Assembly: GCA_026126215.1 (NCBI GenBank)
Contig: JAHCJQ010000004.1
Span: forward strand, 43,094-107,093
Direction: 5' to 3'
DNA from: Alphaproteobacteria bacterium
Lineage (GTDB): Bacteria; Pseudomonadota; Alphaproteobacteria; Ferrovibrionales; Ferrovibrionaceae
Length of the DNA: 64,000 nt
Below the pieces are notes generated by a model. The model had not been told where the DNA came from. It saw only the letters and a list, made by a program, of their open reading frames with translations, and ran no database searches. Below, one piece after another: positions 43,165-51,584 of this stretch. How positions within the stretch are numbered: position 1 is the first letter of the stretch; each line of letters opens with the position of its first letter. A program made the translations under genes and the position numbers.

Positions 43165-43956
43165 ATGATGTTTGGCGGCAGATCCTGGCATGGGCGGATC
43201 TACGATCTCGGCAAGATGAACTTCCGGGAACTGGTAGTGGCCTATTTCACGTATCCGGCGATCCAGGTCTATCTCCTGGTGGCGGTGGCGGGTGCGGTGC
43301 TGGCCGGGATGCTGACCGTCAATGGCTGGCATGCGGCGCTGGCGGCGCTGGCCGTGGTGCTGCTCTACCCGCTGGTGGAGTATGTGCTGCATCGCTGGGT
43401 GCTGCATAACAGCCTGCTCTACAAGCTTCCCTTCACCGCCCGCACATGGAAGCGCATCCATTTCGATCATCACCAGGATCCTTACAAGCTCGACGTGCTG
43501 TTCGGCTCGCTGGCCAGCACCCTGCCCGCCATCCTGCTGATCACCGCGCCGGTTGGCTATGCCATCCACGGCTGGGCTGGTGCCGCGGCGGCAGTCGCTG
43601 CCGGTGCGGTCTGCACGGCGGTGTTCGAGTTCGTGCACTGCATCCAGCATCTGAACTACAAGCCGCCCTATGAGTTCCTGCGCCGCATCAAGCAGGCTCA
43701 CCTGCTGCACCATTTCCATAATGAGACCGCGAATTTCGGCATCACTAACTTCTTCTGGGACCGGGTGATCGGGACCTATTACGGCTCGGCCAAGGAGAGG
43801 GAGCGCAGCCCGACCGTGTTCAACCTCGGCTATGACAGCGCCATGGCGGAACGCTATCCGTGGGCGGCGCGCATGACCAGGGAGCCGATGCTGGAGCGTT
43901 CCAGCTACCGTGAGCGGCAGGTCGCGGAGGGCGCGGTGGAAGGGGGTCGGCACTGA
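43165..43956 (+). CDS. fatty acid hydroxylase / sterol desaturase superfamily protein
   Basis: 263-aa membrane di-iron hydroxylase. Helices at about 30-50, 55-75 and 115-150 enclose the His clusters LHRWVLH, IHFDHHQD, FVHCIQH and HLLHHFHNE, which provide the diiron ligands. The FDHH...HH pattern matches FA2H/Scs7, which 2-hydroxylates the acyl chain of ceramides. Being 29 bases upstream of the GNAT ceramide synthase candidate, it is a strong candidate for hydroxylating the sphingolipid. ATG 43165 has AGG six bases ahead; 43168 is also ATG, and 43159 (TTG) is less likely. Confidence 0.85.
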   Translation: MMFGGRSWHGRIYDLGKMNFRELVVAYFTYPAIQVYLLVAVAGAVLAGMLTVNGWHAALAALAVVLLYPLVEYVLHRWVLHNSLLYKLPFTARTWKRIHFDHHQDPYKLDVLFGSLASTLPAILLITAPVGYAIHGWAGAAAAVAAGAVCTAVFEFVHCIQHLNYKPPYEFLRRIKQAHLLHHFHNETANFGITNFFWDRVIGTYYGSAKERERSPTVFNLGYDSAMAERYPWAARMTREPMLERSSYRERQVAEGAVEGGRH

Positions 43957-43984
43957 GCGGCCGGCGCGGCGGATCGATCGGCAT

Positions 43985-45139
43985 ATGAGTTCGCAAGGAG
44001 CGGGCGCAATCGAGATCGTGGCGGTGAACACGCCGCGACAACTCTCCCGGTTCATTCGGCTGCCCATCGACCTGCATCGCGGCCGGGGAAAGTGGGTCGC
44101 GCCTCTCGTCCTCGAGCGCCAGGACGTCCTTTCGCGCAAGAAAAACCCGTATTTCCGGCATGCCGAGATGGAACTGTTCCTCGCCCTACGCGATGGCCGG
44201 CCGGTCGGACGGATCTCGGCTCAGATCGATCGCAACTTCCTCGCCAAATGGGGCGAGGGTATCGGGCATTTCGGCTTCATCGACGGGATCGACGATGCAA
44301 CCGTTTTCGCGGCCTTGCTGGACGCGGCGGAAGGTTGGCTGCGCCAACGCGGCATGCGGCATGTCTACGGGCCCTTCAGCCCGACGATCAACGACGAACC
44401 GGGCATTCTGGTCGAGGGCTTCGATACCCCGCCCATGATGATGATGGCCCACGCGGAGCCCTACCATGCCACCCATCTCGCCGCGGCGGGCTATGGCAAG
44501 GCGCGGGATCTGTTCGCCTATTCCTACGACACGCGCCGCGAACCTTCGGAGACCGTTCGGCGGCTGGTCGCCAAGGCGGAAAGTCCGCGCATCGTGATAC
44601 GCCCGATGGGCAAGGCCTCCTACGCGCGCGAGGTACGGGAGGTTCTCGAAATCTTCAACGAAGCCTGGTCGGACAACTGGTGCTCCGTCGCCCTGACCGA
44701 GGAGGAGATGGAGCATCTCGGCAAGTCGATGCGGCCGATTGTCGACCGCCGGTTGGTCTGGTTCGCCGAGGTCGACGGACGCGTTGCCGGAATGGTGGTG
44801 GTCCTGCCCAACGTGAACGAGGCCATTGCCGATCTCGATGGCAGCCTGCTGCCCTTCGGCTGGGCTAAGCTGCTCTGGCGGCTCAAGGTGCGCGGTCTGA
44901 AATCGGCGCGGGTGCCGCTCATGGGCATTCGCCGCGAGTTCGCGAAGATGAACGTGGTTGGGGCCGCATTGCCCTTCCTGCTGATCGATGCCATGCGGCG
45001 GGCGGCAATCTCGGCCGGCTACGAACGGGCGGAACTGTCCTGGATTCTCGAGGACAACCTGCCCGTGCGCCGCGTCATCGAGGCCTTCGGCGGCGTCCCC
45101 TACAAGACCTACAGGATTTTCGAGAAGGCCATCGCGTGA
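43985..45139 (+). CDS. GNAT-superfamily acyltransferase, bacterial ceramide synthase (bCerS) candidate
   Basis: 384-aa protein with a C-terminal GNAT-like fold (FAEVDGRVAGMVVVLPN; YERAELSWILEDNLPVRRVIEAFGG) and an N-terminal half with FIRLPIDLHRG and GPFSPTINDEPGILVEGF. In Caulobacter a GNAT-type protein of this size (bCerS) N-acylates the sphingoid base to ceramide. Genomic context, next to a fatty-acid hydroxylase gene and within reach of spt, ACP and reductase, supports the same role. Without alignment I cannot exclude another N-acyltransferase. The gene ends with TGA overlapping the GTG start of the next gene. Confidence 0.7.
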   Translation: MSSQGAGAIEIVAVNTPRQLSRFIRLPIDLHRGRGKWVAPLVLERQDVLSRKKNPYFRHAEMELFLALRDGRPVGRISAQIDRNFLAKWGEGIGHFGFIDGIDDATVFAALLDAAEGWLRQRGMRHVYGPFSPTINDEPGILVEGFDTPPMMMMAHAEPYHATHLAAAGYGKARDLFAYSYDTRREPSETVRRLVAKAESPRIVIRPMGKASYAREVREVLEIFNEAWSDNWCSVALTEEEMEHLGKSMRPIVDRRLVWFAEVDGRVAGMVVVLPNVNEAIADLDGSLLPFGWAKLLWRLKVRGLKSARVPLMGIRREFAKMNVVGAALPFLLIDAMRRAAISAGYERAELSWILEDNLPVRRVIEAFGGVPYKTYRIFEKAIA

Positions 45140-45963
45140 GCGGCGCCGGCATCGCGGGAGAGGACCTGCCCACAGCGCTCATCCTGGCGGGGAGCCGCGG
45201 GCCGGATGATCCGGTCGCCGCCCTCGGGGGCGTTAGCCACAAGGCAATGGTCCCAGTCCTCGGACGGCCTATGCTCCTGCGCGTGGTCGAGACGCTGGCC
45301 GGCTCCGGCCTGGTCGGGCGCATCATCGTGCAGATCGAGCGGCCCGAACTGCCGGCCAGCCTGCCGGAGCTTGCCGCCCTGCAGGCCGGGGGGCGCCTCG
45401 CGGTGGAGATGGCGGCGGCCTCGCCGAGCCGCAGCCTGCTCAAGGCCTTTCGCGATCATCCTGAGGTGCCGTCCTGGATCGTCACCACTGCCGATCACCC
45501 ACTGCTGGATGCGGCGATGCTCAGACATTTCTGGCAGGCCCTTCCGCCCGGGACGGAAGCGGCGGCGGCCCTGGCCAGCGCGCAGACCATCGGACGCGCC
45601 TATCCCGGAACCCGGCGGACCTATCTCAAGTTCCGCGACAGGCGGGTGAGCGGCTGCAATCTTTTCGCCTTCCGTGGACCTAACGTCGCGCGTGTCCCGG
45701 ATTTCTGGATCGCACTCGAACGGCATCGCAAGCGGCCCTGGCGCATGGCCTGGGAGATCGGTCCGCTGGTGACGCTTGCCTTTCTCTGCCGGCTGCTGAG
45801 CCAGGCGCAGGTCTTTCGTATCCTCTCGCGGCGTATTGGCGTGCGGGCGGTCGCCATCGACATGCCATTCGCCGAAGCAGCCATCGATGTCGACAAGGCC
45901 GAGGATCTCGCGCTGGTCGAGAAGATTCTGGCGCGCCGCGAGGGCGCCATGGCGACCGGCTGA
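45136..45963 (+). CDS. MobA-like NTP-transferase domain protein
   Basis: 275-aa nucleotide-diphospho-sugar transferase fold. The N-terminal nucleotide-binding part is LILAGSRGPDDPVAAL with HKAMVPVLGRPML, then TTADHPLLDAAML with the acidic metal site, and IDVDKAEDLALV near the end, as in MobA, IspD and CTP:alcohol-phosphate cytidylyltransferases. GTG overlaps the stop of the bCerS candidate, so the two are translated together. It may activate a head-group alcohol phosphate with CTP for the CDP-alcohol transferase; a role with molybdenum cofactor is unlikely here. Confidence 0.75.
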   Translation: MSGAGIAGEDLPTALILAGSRGPDDPVAALGGVSHKAMVPVLGRPMLLRVVETLAGSGLVGRIIVQIERPELPASLPELAALQAGGRLAVEMAAASPSRSLLKAFRDHPEVPSWIVTTADHPLLDAAMLRHFWQALPPGTEAAAALASAQTIGRAYPGTRRTYLKFRDRRVSGCNLFAFRGPNVARVPDFWIALERHRKRPWRMAWEIGPLVTLAFLCRLLSQAQVFRILSRRIGVRAVAIDMPFAEAAIDVDKAEDLALVEKILARREGAMATG

Positions 45964-45982
45964 CCCGGCCAATGGCCTCCGG

Positions 45983-46717
45983 TCAGTGGGTCCAGCTGTT
46001 GGCCAGAGCCTCTGCCCGCTCCACATCCGGCGGAAAATCGACCTCGCCCCATTTCAGACCGACGATCGGCGCGACCGCGACATGGCCCTGGCGGGCGAGG
46101 CGGGCGACTACGGACAGATAGAAAGCCTTCAGCCCTTCCGGCGCGCGCATCGCCTCGAGCACCGCTTCGCTGAAGAGCGCCGGCCCCTTGCCCTTGAACA
46201 GATGCAGGCCGATCGCCTCGCCGGTGACGATGTCGAGCGGCAGCGTCTTGCCGATATCGAGCAGGCGGAGCCCGTCGAGTTGCACCTTCATGTCGTCCTC
46301 GTCATAGCGATCCTTACGGTCGATGGTGACCGTGACAGGTGCGCTTGCCTGCTGCATGGCACGGGCGAGCAGGGCCGGCTCGAAGATCGTGTCGCCGTTC
46401 AGGATCAGGAAGTCCTCGGTCATCTCGTGGCGCGCGAGGAACACGCTGCCGAGATTGTCGGCGAGCTTGTAGAAGGGGTTGAGGATGGTGCGGATGGCAA
46501 GGCCGGGGCGCGCCAGGCGGCGCAGTTCCTGTTCCACCTTCAGCGCCTCGAAACCGAGCACCACGACGATTTCGCGGATGCCGTTCAGGTACAGGCTCTC
46601 CACCTGCCAGCCGATCAGCGTGCGGCGGCCGACGGGAATCAGGCATTTGGGCCGGTTCTCGGTAAGCGGCAGCAGGCGGGTGCCTTGGCCGGCGCTCAGA
46701 ATGATGGCTTTCCTCAC
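45983..46717 (-). CDS. LicC-like CTP:alcohol-phosphate cytidylyltransferase family protein
   Basis: 244-aa NTP-transferase with a canonical signature KAIILSAGQGTRLLPLT, PKCLIPVGRRTLIGWQ, and the metal-binding FLILNGDTIFEP near 105. LicC and inositol-1-phosphate cytidylyltransferases share this form, and the C-terminus (KWGEVDFPPDVERAE) follows the family pattern. GTG 46717 has AGGAA eight bases upstream; a longer frame to 46861 is possible but lacks family character. It is convergent with the MobA-like gene, 19 bases apart. With that gene it could supply the CDP-activated head group for the phosphatidyltransferase. Confidence 0.8.
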   Translation of the reverse strand: MRKAIILSAGQGTRLLPLTENRPKCLIPVGRRTLIGWQVESLYLNGIREIVVVLGFEALKVEQELRRLARPGLAIRTILNPFYKLADNLGSVFLARHEMTEDFLILNGDTIFEPALLARAMQQASAPVTVTIDRKDRYDEDDMKVQLDGLRLLDIGKTLPLDIVTGEAIGLHLFKGKGPALFSEAVLEAMRAPEGLKAFYLSVVARLARQGHVAVAPIVGLKWGEVDFPPDVERAEALANSWTH

Positions 46718-46909
46718 GATACTCGTTCCTGGTGCGTTGGGTCGGACAGGCCGCCCCGGACGGGTGGCCGCGATGTGGGGATGGTCGGGGGGCCGCATGT
46801 CGGGCGGCGCCTTCCGGCGCGCGCGGATCATACAGACGCCCCCGGGCGAGGGCCATATCACGCTTGGTTACAGTTTCTTTCCTCCCTCGAACTTGAAACC
46901 GGAGGCCAC

Positions 46910-47572
46910 CTAGCGCCGTTTCTCGTGCAGGTTTCCCTTGAAGCGCGGCCGGCTCTGGACGCGTCCGTAATCCTCGAACATCAGGTTGAAAGCGATGGAG
47001 AGCCGCTCCTCCTCGCTCTTGTTCGTATCGACCGAGTGGCGCAGCCAGGCAGGGAAGAGCACCAGGCGGCCGGGCGCGATGTCGAGCGTGACGAGGCTTG
47101 CGGTATTGGTCGATGGGCGGGCGACGCGCGGGGCGATGACATGCGCTTGCGGCCTGGGGTCGAGGAAGTTGATCGTGTTCCCGCCTTTCGGCGCGCGCAG
47201 ATAGTAGACCGCGCTCAGAAAGTTGTTGGGGTGGGAATGTTCGTGATGCGAGGTGCCGGGCGGGCCGAAATTTGCCCAGGCGCCGCTGACGAACATCGGC
47301 GACTTTTCGATGCCGAGGAAATCCAGCACGCCATCCGCGGCGCCGATGACGAATCGCACGATCTCTGCCATTTCCTCGCGGTTCTGGAGATCGGTATCGG
47401 TCTGCCAGGTCCGCCCGGCCGAATAGGCGCTCGAGTCCCGGCGCATGGCGGAAAGCCAGCCGTGCAGCCGTTCATTCATCGGCCCATAGTCGCTGACGGC
47501 GAGGTCATGAACCCAGACGAAGCTCGGAAAGAAGCTCAGAACAGTCTTGCTCGCGAACATGGCCTCTCGCAT
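46910..47572 (-). CDS. 2OG-Fe(II) oxygenase-type protein (TIGR02466-like)
   Basis: 220-aa protein of the TIGR02466 putative 2OG-Fe(II) oxygenase family. The metal region is SHHEHSHPNNFLSAVYYL, and the C-terminal His and 2OG-binding arginine region are LVLFPAWLRHSVDTN and EERLSIAFN. Function in the cell is unknown; relatives occur near polysaccharide and TPR genes. It is transcribed away from the TPR-oxygenase gene, 108 bases apart, and followed by a 192-base gap to the LicC-like gene that holds no obvious feature. Confidence 0.82.
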   Translation of the reverse strand: MREAMFASKTVLSFFPSFVWVHDLAVSDYGPMNERLHGWLSAMRRDSSAYSAGRTWQTDTDLQNREEMAEIVRFVIGAADGVLDFLGIEKSPMFVSGAWANFGPPGTSHHEHSHPNNFLSAVYYLRAPKGGNTINFLDPRPQAHVIAPRVARPSTNTASLVTLDIAPGRLVLFPAWLRHSVDTNKSEEERLSIAFNLMFEDYGRVQSRPRFKGNLHEKRR

Positions 47573-47680
47573 TCTCCCCGCGCCACGCCCCGGCCTTGCC
47601 GGATGCGGGCCCTGGCTTAACCTTTCCTGGCGCCGGCCTCAAGCCGGAAGCGGGCGGCGCCGCAGCGCGAGGGTGCGAAC

Positions 47681-49273
47681 ATGGCGGGAACAGCGGCAGC
47701 GGCGGCGGAAACCCGCCGCCTCCTGGACGAGGCGGTGGCACGGCACCGGGCCGGAGAATTGTCGGCGGCTGAAATGCTGTACCGGGCGGTCCTGCAGCGC
47801 GAGCCACGCAATGCGGGCGCCCTTTCCCTGCTCGGCGTGATCCATTTCCAGGCCGGCGATCGCGATGTCGGCCTCGAACATGGCCGGCGGGCGGCGGCGC
47901 TGGCGCCGCGTTCGCCCGGCATCCTCAACAATCTCGGCAACATGCTGGTAGAGCTGGGAGAAAGGGCCGAGGCGGAGCGCTATTATCGGCGCGCCGTGCA
48001 GGCGGACGCGAAGTTCGGGGATGGCTGGGTCAATCTCGGCCGTCTGCTGCACGATGCCGGCAAGCGGCGCGAGGCGGCGTCCTGCCTCGGCCGGGCGCTC
48101 GCCATCCAGCCGGCCTATGCCGGCGCGCAGGAGCAGATGGCCGAATATGCCCTGGAGGAGGGGGAACTGGAGCGGGCACGGCTTCACGCGCGGGCGGTGG
48201 CGGAGTTCGACCCGAATCGCGGCAACCGGGCCCTGGCGCTCAAGGTGGCGCAGCGTCTGATGGAGCGCGAGCGCTATGAGGAGGCGGCGGAGACGCTGCT
48301 CGAGCCGGTACGCCGCCTGCATTCGCCCGGCGCCGATCTGCGCGGCCAGGACGTGGAGGACGTGATCGGGACGACGACCGCGACCAAGCTCCAGCACGAT
48401 ATCGAGCAGATGCGTCACTTGCGCGGGCGCGGCCTCATCCCGGAGGCCTATGAGCGGGCGATCGGCAACTATCAGTCGGTGCTGGACGGCCTGCTCGCGC
48501 CGTCCGGCGGCGATCACCGCCACCGCCTGAGCGCGGCGGAGCGCACCCGGCTCGGGCCCGGCTACAACCGGCTGCTGTATCTGCCGCGCTTTTCGGCGTT
48601 ACCAGGCGGCGCGCTCAATCCTGCGCTCGACTTTATCGAGATCGAACGGCGCCTGCGGGTGGAGCCGCAATGGCCGGTCGTGATCGACGATTTCCTGAGC
48701 GCGCCGGCGCTGGCGGCGCTGCAGCGCTTCTGCCTGGAGGCCACGATCTGGTGGCAGTTCACCTTCGCGCGCGAACTGGGCGCCAGCATCCGCAACGGCC
48801 TTGCCACGCCCCCGCTGCTTCAAGTGGCGCAGGAGGCACGTCTGCGGATGCCGGAGGTTTTTGGCCCGCACCAGCCGCGCATCATCTGGGCCTACAAATA
48901 CTACGAGAACAGTTCCGGCCTTGCCGCGCACGTCGATGACGGGGCCGTCAGCATCAATCTCTGGATCACGCCCGATGCGGCGAACCGCGATCCCTCTTGC
49001 GGTGGCCTGCGCTTCTGGAACGCCGCCGCACCGCCCGGCTATTTCGCCCTGACGGATCAGGCGGCGAAGATTGCGATGCTGAACGAGGTTCTGGCCAGCC
49101 GGCGGCCGGAGATGCGCGAGATCCCTTATCGCTGCAACCGCGCGCTGCTGTTCCGCTCCAATCTCCTGCACCAGACCGATCGCATGGACTTCGCGAATGG
49201 ATATGAGAACCGGCGTATCAACATCACCTTCCTGTTCGGCGAACGACGGGAAGGCGGCGAAGGAGAAGCATGA
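47681..49273 (+). CDS. TPR-repeat protein with C-terminal 2OG-Fe(II) oxygenase-like domain
   Basis: 530-aa protein. TPR repeats fill about 10-215 (AEMLYRAVLQREPRNAGAL; RYYRRAVQADAKFGDGWVNL). A jelly-roll-like domain follows from about 325 to 520: H and D in LAAHVDDGAVSINLWI, distal His in LLFRSNLLHQTD and the final RRINITFLFG strand supply a plausible Fe and 2OG site. Such fusions hydroxylate or glycosylate-modify proteins bound by the TPR in some families; substrate unknown. The TGA overlaps the next gene's ATG (ATGA). Confidence 0.78.
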   Translation: MAGTAAAAAETRRLLDEAVARHRAGELSAAEMLYRAVLQREPRNAGALSLLGVIHFQAGDRDVGLEHGRRAAALAPRSPGILNNLGNMLVELGERAEAERYYRRAVQADAKFGDGWVNLGRLLHDAGKRREAASCLGRALAIQPAYAGAQEQMAEYALEEGELERARLHARAVAEFDPNRGNRALALKVAQRLMERERYEEAAETLLEPVRRLHSPGADLRGQDVEDVIGTTTATKLQHDIEQMRHLRGRGLIPEAYERAIGNYQSVLDGLLAPSGGDHRHRLSAAERTRLGPGYNRLLYLPRFSALPGGALNPALDFIEIERRLRVEPQWPVVIDDFLSAPALAALQRFCLEATIWWQFTFARELGASIRNGLATPPLLQVAQEARLRMPEVFGPHQPRIIWAYKYYENSSGLAAHVDDGAVSINLWITPDAANRDPSCGGLRFWNAAAPPGYFALTDQAAKIAMLNEVLASRRPEMREIPYRCNRALLFRSNLLHQTDRMDFANGYENRRINITFLFGERREGGEGEA

Positions 49274-50382
49274 AGCGGCCGCTCTTCATCGGCAGCGAGA
49301 TCTACCGCAATTCGATCTACGGTCCGCGCCATCCGCTTTCGATCCCGCGCGTGCCGACCACGATCGATCTCTGCCGCGCGCTTGGCTGGTTGCCCGGCAA
49401 GGTCTACCTGGAGAGCGGGCCGGCGAGCGTGGAGGAACTGGCACGGTTTCACGACCGTGACTATATCGCGACGCTCCAGCAGGCCGAGCGCGAGCAGCGC
49501 GTCAGCCCGGACATCGCCCGGCGCTACAATCTCGGCAAGATCGAGAACCCGATCTATCCGGCGATGTTCCGCCGCCCCGCCACCGCCTGCGGCGCGACCC
49601 TTCTGGCCGTCGACCTGATCGCCGGTGGCGGCATCGTCTATTCCCCGGCTGGTGGCACGCATCACGGGCGGCCGGACCGCGCCTCGGGCTTCTGCTATTT
49701 CAACGATCCGGTGCTGGGGATCCTGCGGCTGCTCGAACTCGGCCTGCAGCGCATCCTTTACCTCGATGTCGATGCCCATCACGGCGATGGAGTGGAGGCG
49801 GCCTTCGCCTTCGATGCGCGCGTGCTCACCGTCTCGATCCATGAGGCCGGCCGCTGGCCCTTCACCGGGCGGGCCGAGGATCGCGCCGGCGGTTCGGCGC
49901 GCAACCTGCCGGTACCGCCCGGCTGCAACGACAGCGAATTCGATCTGCTGCTGGGCGAGGCGGTGCTGCCGCTCGCCTGGGACTTCGCGCCGGAGGCGAT
50001 CGTTCTGCAGTGCGGCGCCGATGCGCTGGAAGAAGATCCGCTGAGCCGGCTCTCGCTCTCCAACGGTGCGCTCTGGCGCGTGGTCGCCGCGGTGCGTGAC
50101 CTGGCGCCGCGGCTGCTGGTGCTGGGCGGCGGCGGCTACAATCCCTGGTCGGTTGCCCGCTGCTGGAGCGGGGTCTGGGCGACGCTGAACCGTCTGCCCA
50201 TTCCCGAACAGCTGCCGCCGACGGCCGAAGCGGTGCTGCGGCGGCTGAGCTGGAATCGCTCCGCCGGCCGCAACCCGCCGCAGCATTGGTTCACCACGCT
50301 CGCCGACGCACCGCGGCCCGGCCCGGTGCGCGAGGAGGTGCGGCGCGTGGCGCGGCTGGCGCTGGAACGCGAGGTCGCCTAG
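49270..50382 (+). CDS. histone deacetylase-family deacetylase (HDAC/AcuC-like)
   Basis: 370-aa zinc-dependent deacetylase. Catalytic and metal residues are visible in GGTHHGRPDRASGFCYFNDP (two His), LYLDVDAHHGDGVEAAF (metal Asp and His), ALQCGAD-type ILQCGAD, and LGGGGYNPWSVARCW. Bacterial members deacetylate acetoin-pathway acetyl-lysines, polyamines or small acetyl compounds. Its start overlaps the stop of the TPR-oxygenase gene, so the two are probably one transcript, though a functional link is not obvious. Confidence 0.9.
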   Translation: MKRPLFIGSEIYRNSIYGPRHPLSIPRVPTTIDLCRALGWLPGKVYLESGPASVEELARFHDRDYIATLQQAEREQRVSPDIARRYNLGKIENPIYPAMFRRPATACGATLLAVDLIAGGGIVYSPAGGTHHGRPDRASGFCYFNDPVLGILRLLELGLQRILYLDVDAHHGDGVEAAFAFDARVLTVSIHEAGRWPFTGRAEDRAGGSARNLPVPPGCNDSEFDLLLGEAVLPLAWDFAPEAIVLQCGADALEEDPLSRLSLSNGALWRVVAAVRDLAPRLLVLGGGGYNPWSVARCWSGVWATLNRLPIPEQLPPTAEAVLRRLSWNRSAGRNPPQHWFTTLADAPRPGPVREEVRRVARLALEREVA

Positions 50383-50426
50383 GGGCGGTGTTTACCGGCG
50401 CCGCGCCATCCGGTATTGATCGGGCC

Positions 50427-50942
50427 ATGAGCCTCGATGACCCTCGACACCCCGTTTCGCGCCGGGCCCTCTGCGGGCTGCTGCTGGGTTTCGGCACCCT
50501 GCCGCTCGCTCCTCGCCCGGCGCTGGCGCAGCGCCGCGAGCCGGCCGTCGGCCCGCTCTCGCCGCTGGTGATCGTCACCGCCGCCGGCCAGCAACATCGC
50601 TTCCGCGTCGAACTGGCGGCGGACGACCAAGCGCGCGCCCGCGGCCTCATGTTCCGCAAGGAACTGCCCGCCGACCAGGGCATGCTGTTCGACTATGGCG
50701 GCACCGAGCGGGAGGTGGCGATGTGGATGCAGAATACGCTCATTCCGCTCGACATGCTGTTCATCCGGGCCGATGCGACCATTCTTTCCATCGCGGAGCG
50801 CACGGTGCCACTCTCGACCGACAGCATCTATGCCGGCGGCCCGGTGCGGGCGGTGCTGGAACTCAATGGCGGCACGGTGGCCCGGCTCGGCATCAGGCCG
50901 GGGGACCGGATCCTGCACAAGGTGTTCGGGAACCTGCCGTGA
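50427..50942 (+). CDS. DUF192 family exported protein
   Basis: 171-aa protein with a Tat-like signal peptide (SRRALCGLLLGFGTLPLAPRPALA) and a DUF192 domain: LADDQARARGLMFRKELPADQGMLF-type block, VAMWMQNTLIPLDMLFI and GGPVRAVLELNGGT. DUF192 proteins are small beta-barrels of unknown function, often periplasmic. ATG 50427 immediately precedes the signal. The GTG start of the thioesterase gene overlaps its stop. Confidence 0.85.
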   Translation: MSLDDPRHPVSRRALCGLLLGFGTLPLAPRPALAQRREPAVGPLSPLVIVTAAGQQHRFRVELAADDQARARGLMFRKELPADQGMLFDYGGTEREVAMWMQNTLIPLDMLFIRADATILSIAERTVPLSTDSIYAGGPVRAVLELNGGTVARLGIRPGDRILHKVFGNLP

Positions 50943-51379
50943 GGGGGCCCGCCACCTCCCGTCATCTCGGCGATCCGCCGCCCGAAGGCTTCGTCGAGCT
51001 GGAGGCCAAGTCGCATTTCGCCGGCATGACCGGCCCGTTCTATGCGTCGCGGCCGGCCGATGGCAGCCTGGTGCTCGGCTTTCGCGTGGCCGAGAAGCAT
51101 CTGAACCGGGTCAGCATCGTGCATGGCGGCATGCTGGCGACCTTCATGGACATGCTGCTCTCCTCGGCGATGGAACATGCGAGCGGCCGGCGCGGCTTCA
51201 CGGTGCGGCTGGTCACCGATTTCGTCGGTCCGGCCAAGCTCGGCGACTGGATCGAGGGGCGCGGAAGGCTGGTGCGCATGACCCGCTCGCTCGCCTTTCT
51301 CGAGGGCGAGTTGCAGGCCGGCCGGCGGAAGATCATGGGGGGCAGCGGCATCTTCGCGCTGATGCGGGCGAAAGAGTAG
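50939..51379 (+). CDS. PaaI-type hotdog thioesterase
   Basis: 146-aa hotdog-fold protein. The catalytic motif is IVHGGMLATFMDMLLSSAM, corresponding to the HGG-x-ME/D site of PaaI/YbgC-type thioesterases, followed by the VTDFVGPAKLGDWIEG strand. It hydrolyses acyl-CoA, substrate unknown. The GTG start uses the last bases of the DUF192 gene (GTGA), so it is coupled to it. The MTGPFYAS start at a later ATG is a less likely alternative. Confidence 0.82.
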   Translation: MRGPATSRHLGDPPPEGFVELEAKSHFAGMTGPFYASRPADGSLVLGFRVAEKHLNRVSIVHGGMLATFMDMLLSSAMEHASGRRGFTVRLVTDFVGPAKLGDWIEGRGRLVRMTRSLAFLEGELQAGRRKIMGGSGIFALMRAKE

Positions 51380-51442
51380 GGGAGCGCCTTGCCCAGCCCC
51401 GGCGCCTCGTGTATGTGCAAGGTCCCGGCGCCGGGCGGATCG

Positions 51443-51519
51443 CGGGGCGTAGCTCAGCCTGGTGGAGCGGCTGTTTTGGGTGCAGCAGGTCGCTGGTTCG
51501 AATCCAGTCGCCCCGACCA
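51443..51519 (+). tRNA. tRNA-Pro (TGG anticodon)
   Basis: 77-nt cloverleaf. Acceptor arms CGGGGCG and CGCCCCG pair perfectly with discriminator A and encoded CCA at 51517-51519. The D-stem is GCTC/GAGC, the anticodon stem GCTGT/GCAGC encloses TTTGGGT so the anticodon is TGG, and the T-loop contains GGTTCGAATCC. Confidence 0.95.
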
Positions 51520-51584
51520 GCCCGGCGTCGGCGATGAATGGCGAAAATTCCAGATTCTGTAATGAATTGGGAGAGATTCTTCAG

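Noticed and set aside
45136..45963. MobA (molybdenum cofactor guanylyltransferase) function for the NTP-transferase
   Set aside because: It is translationally coupled to the ceramide synthase candidate and far from the molybdenum genes; the fold alone does not specify MobA.
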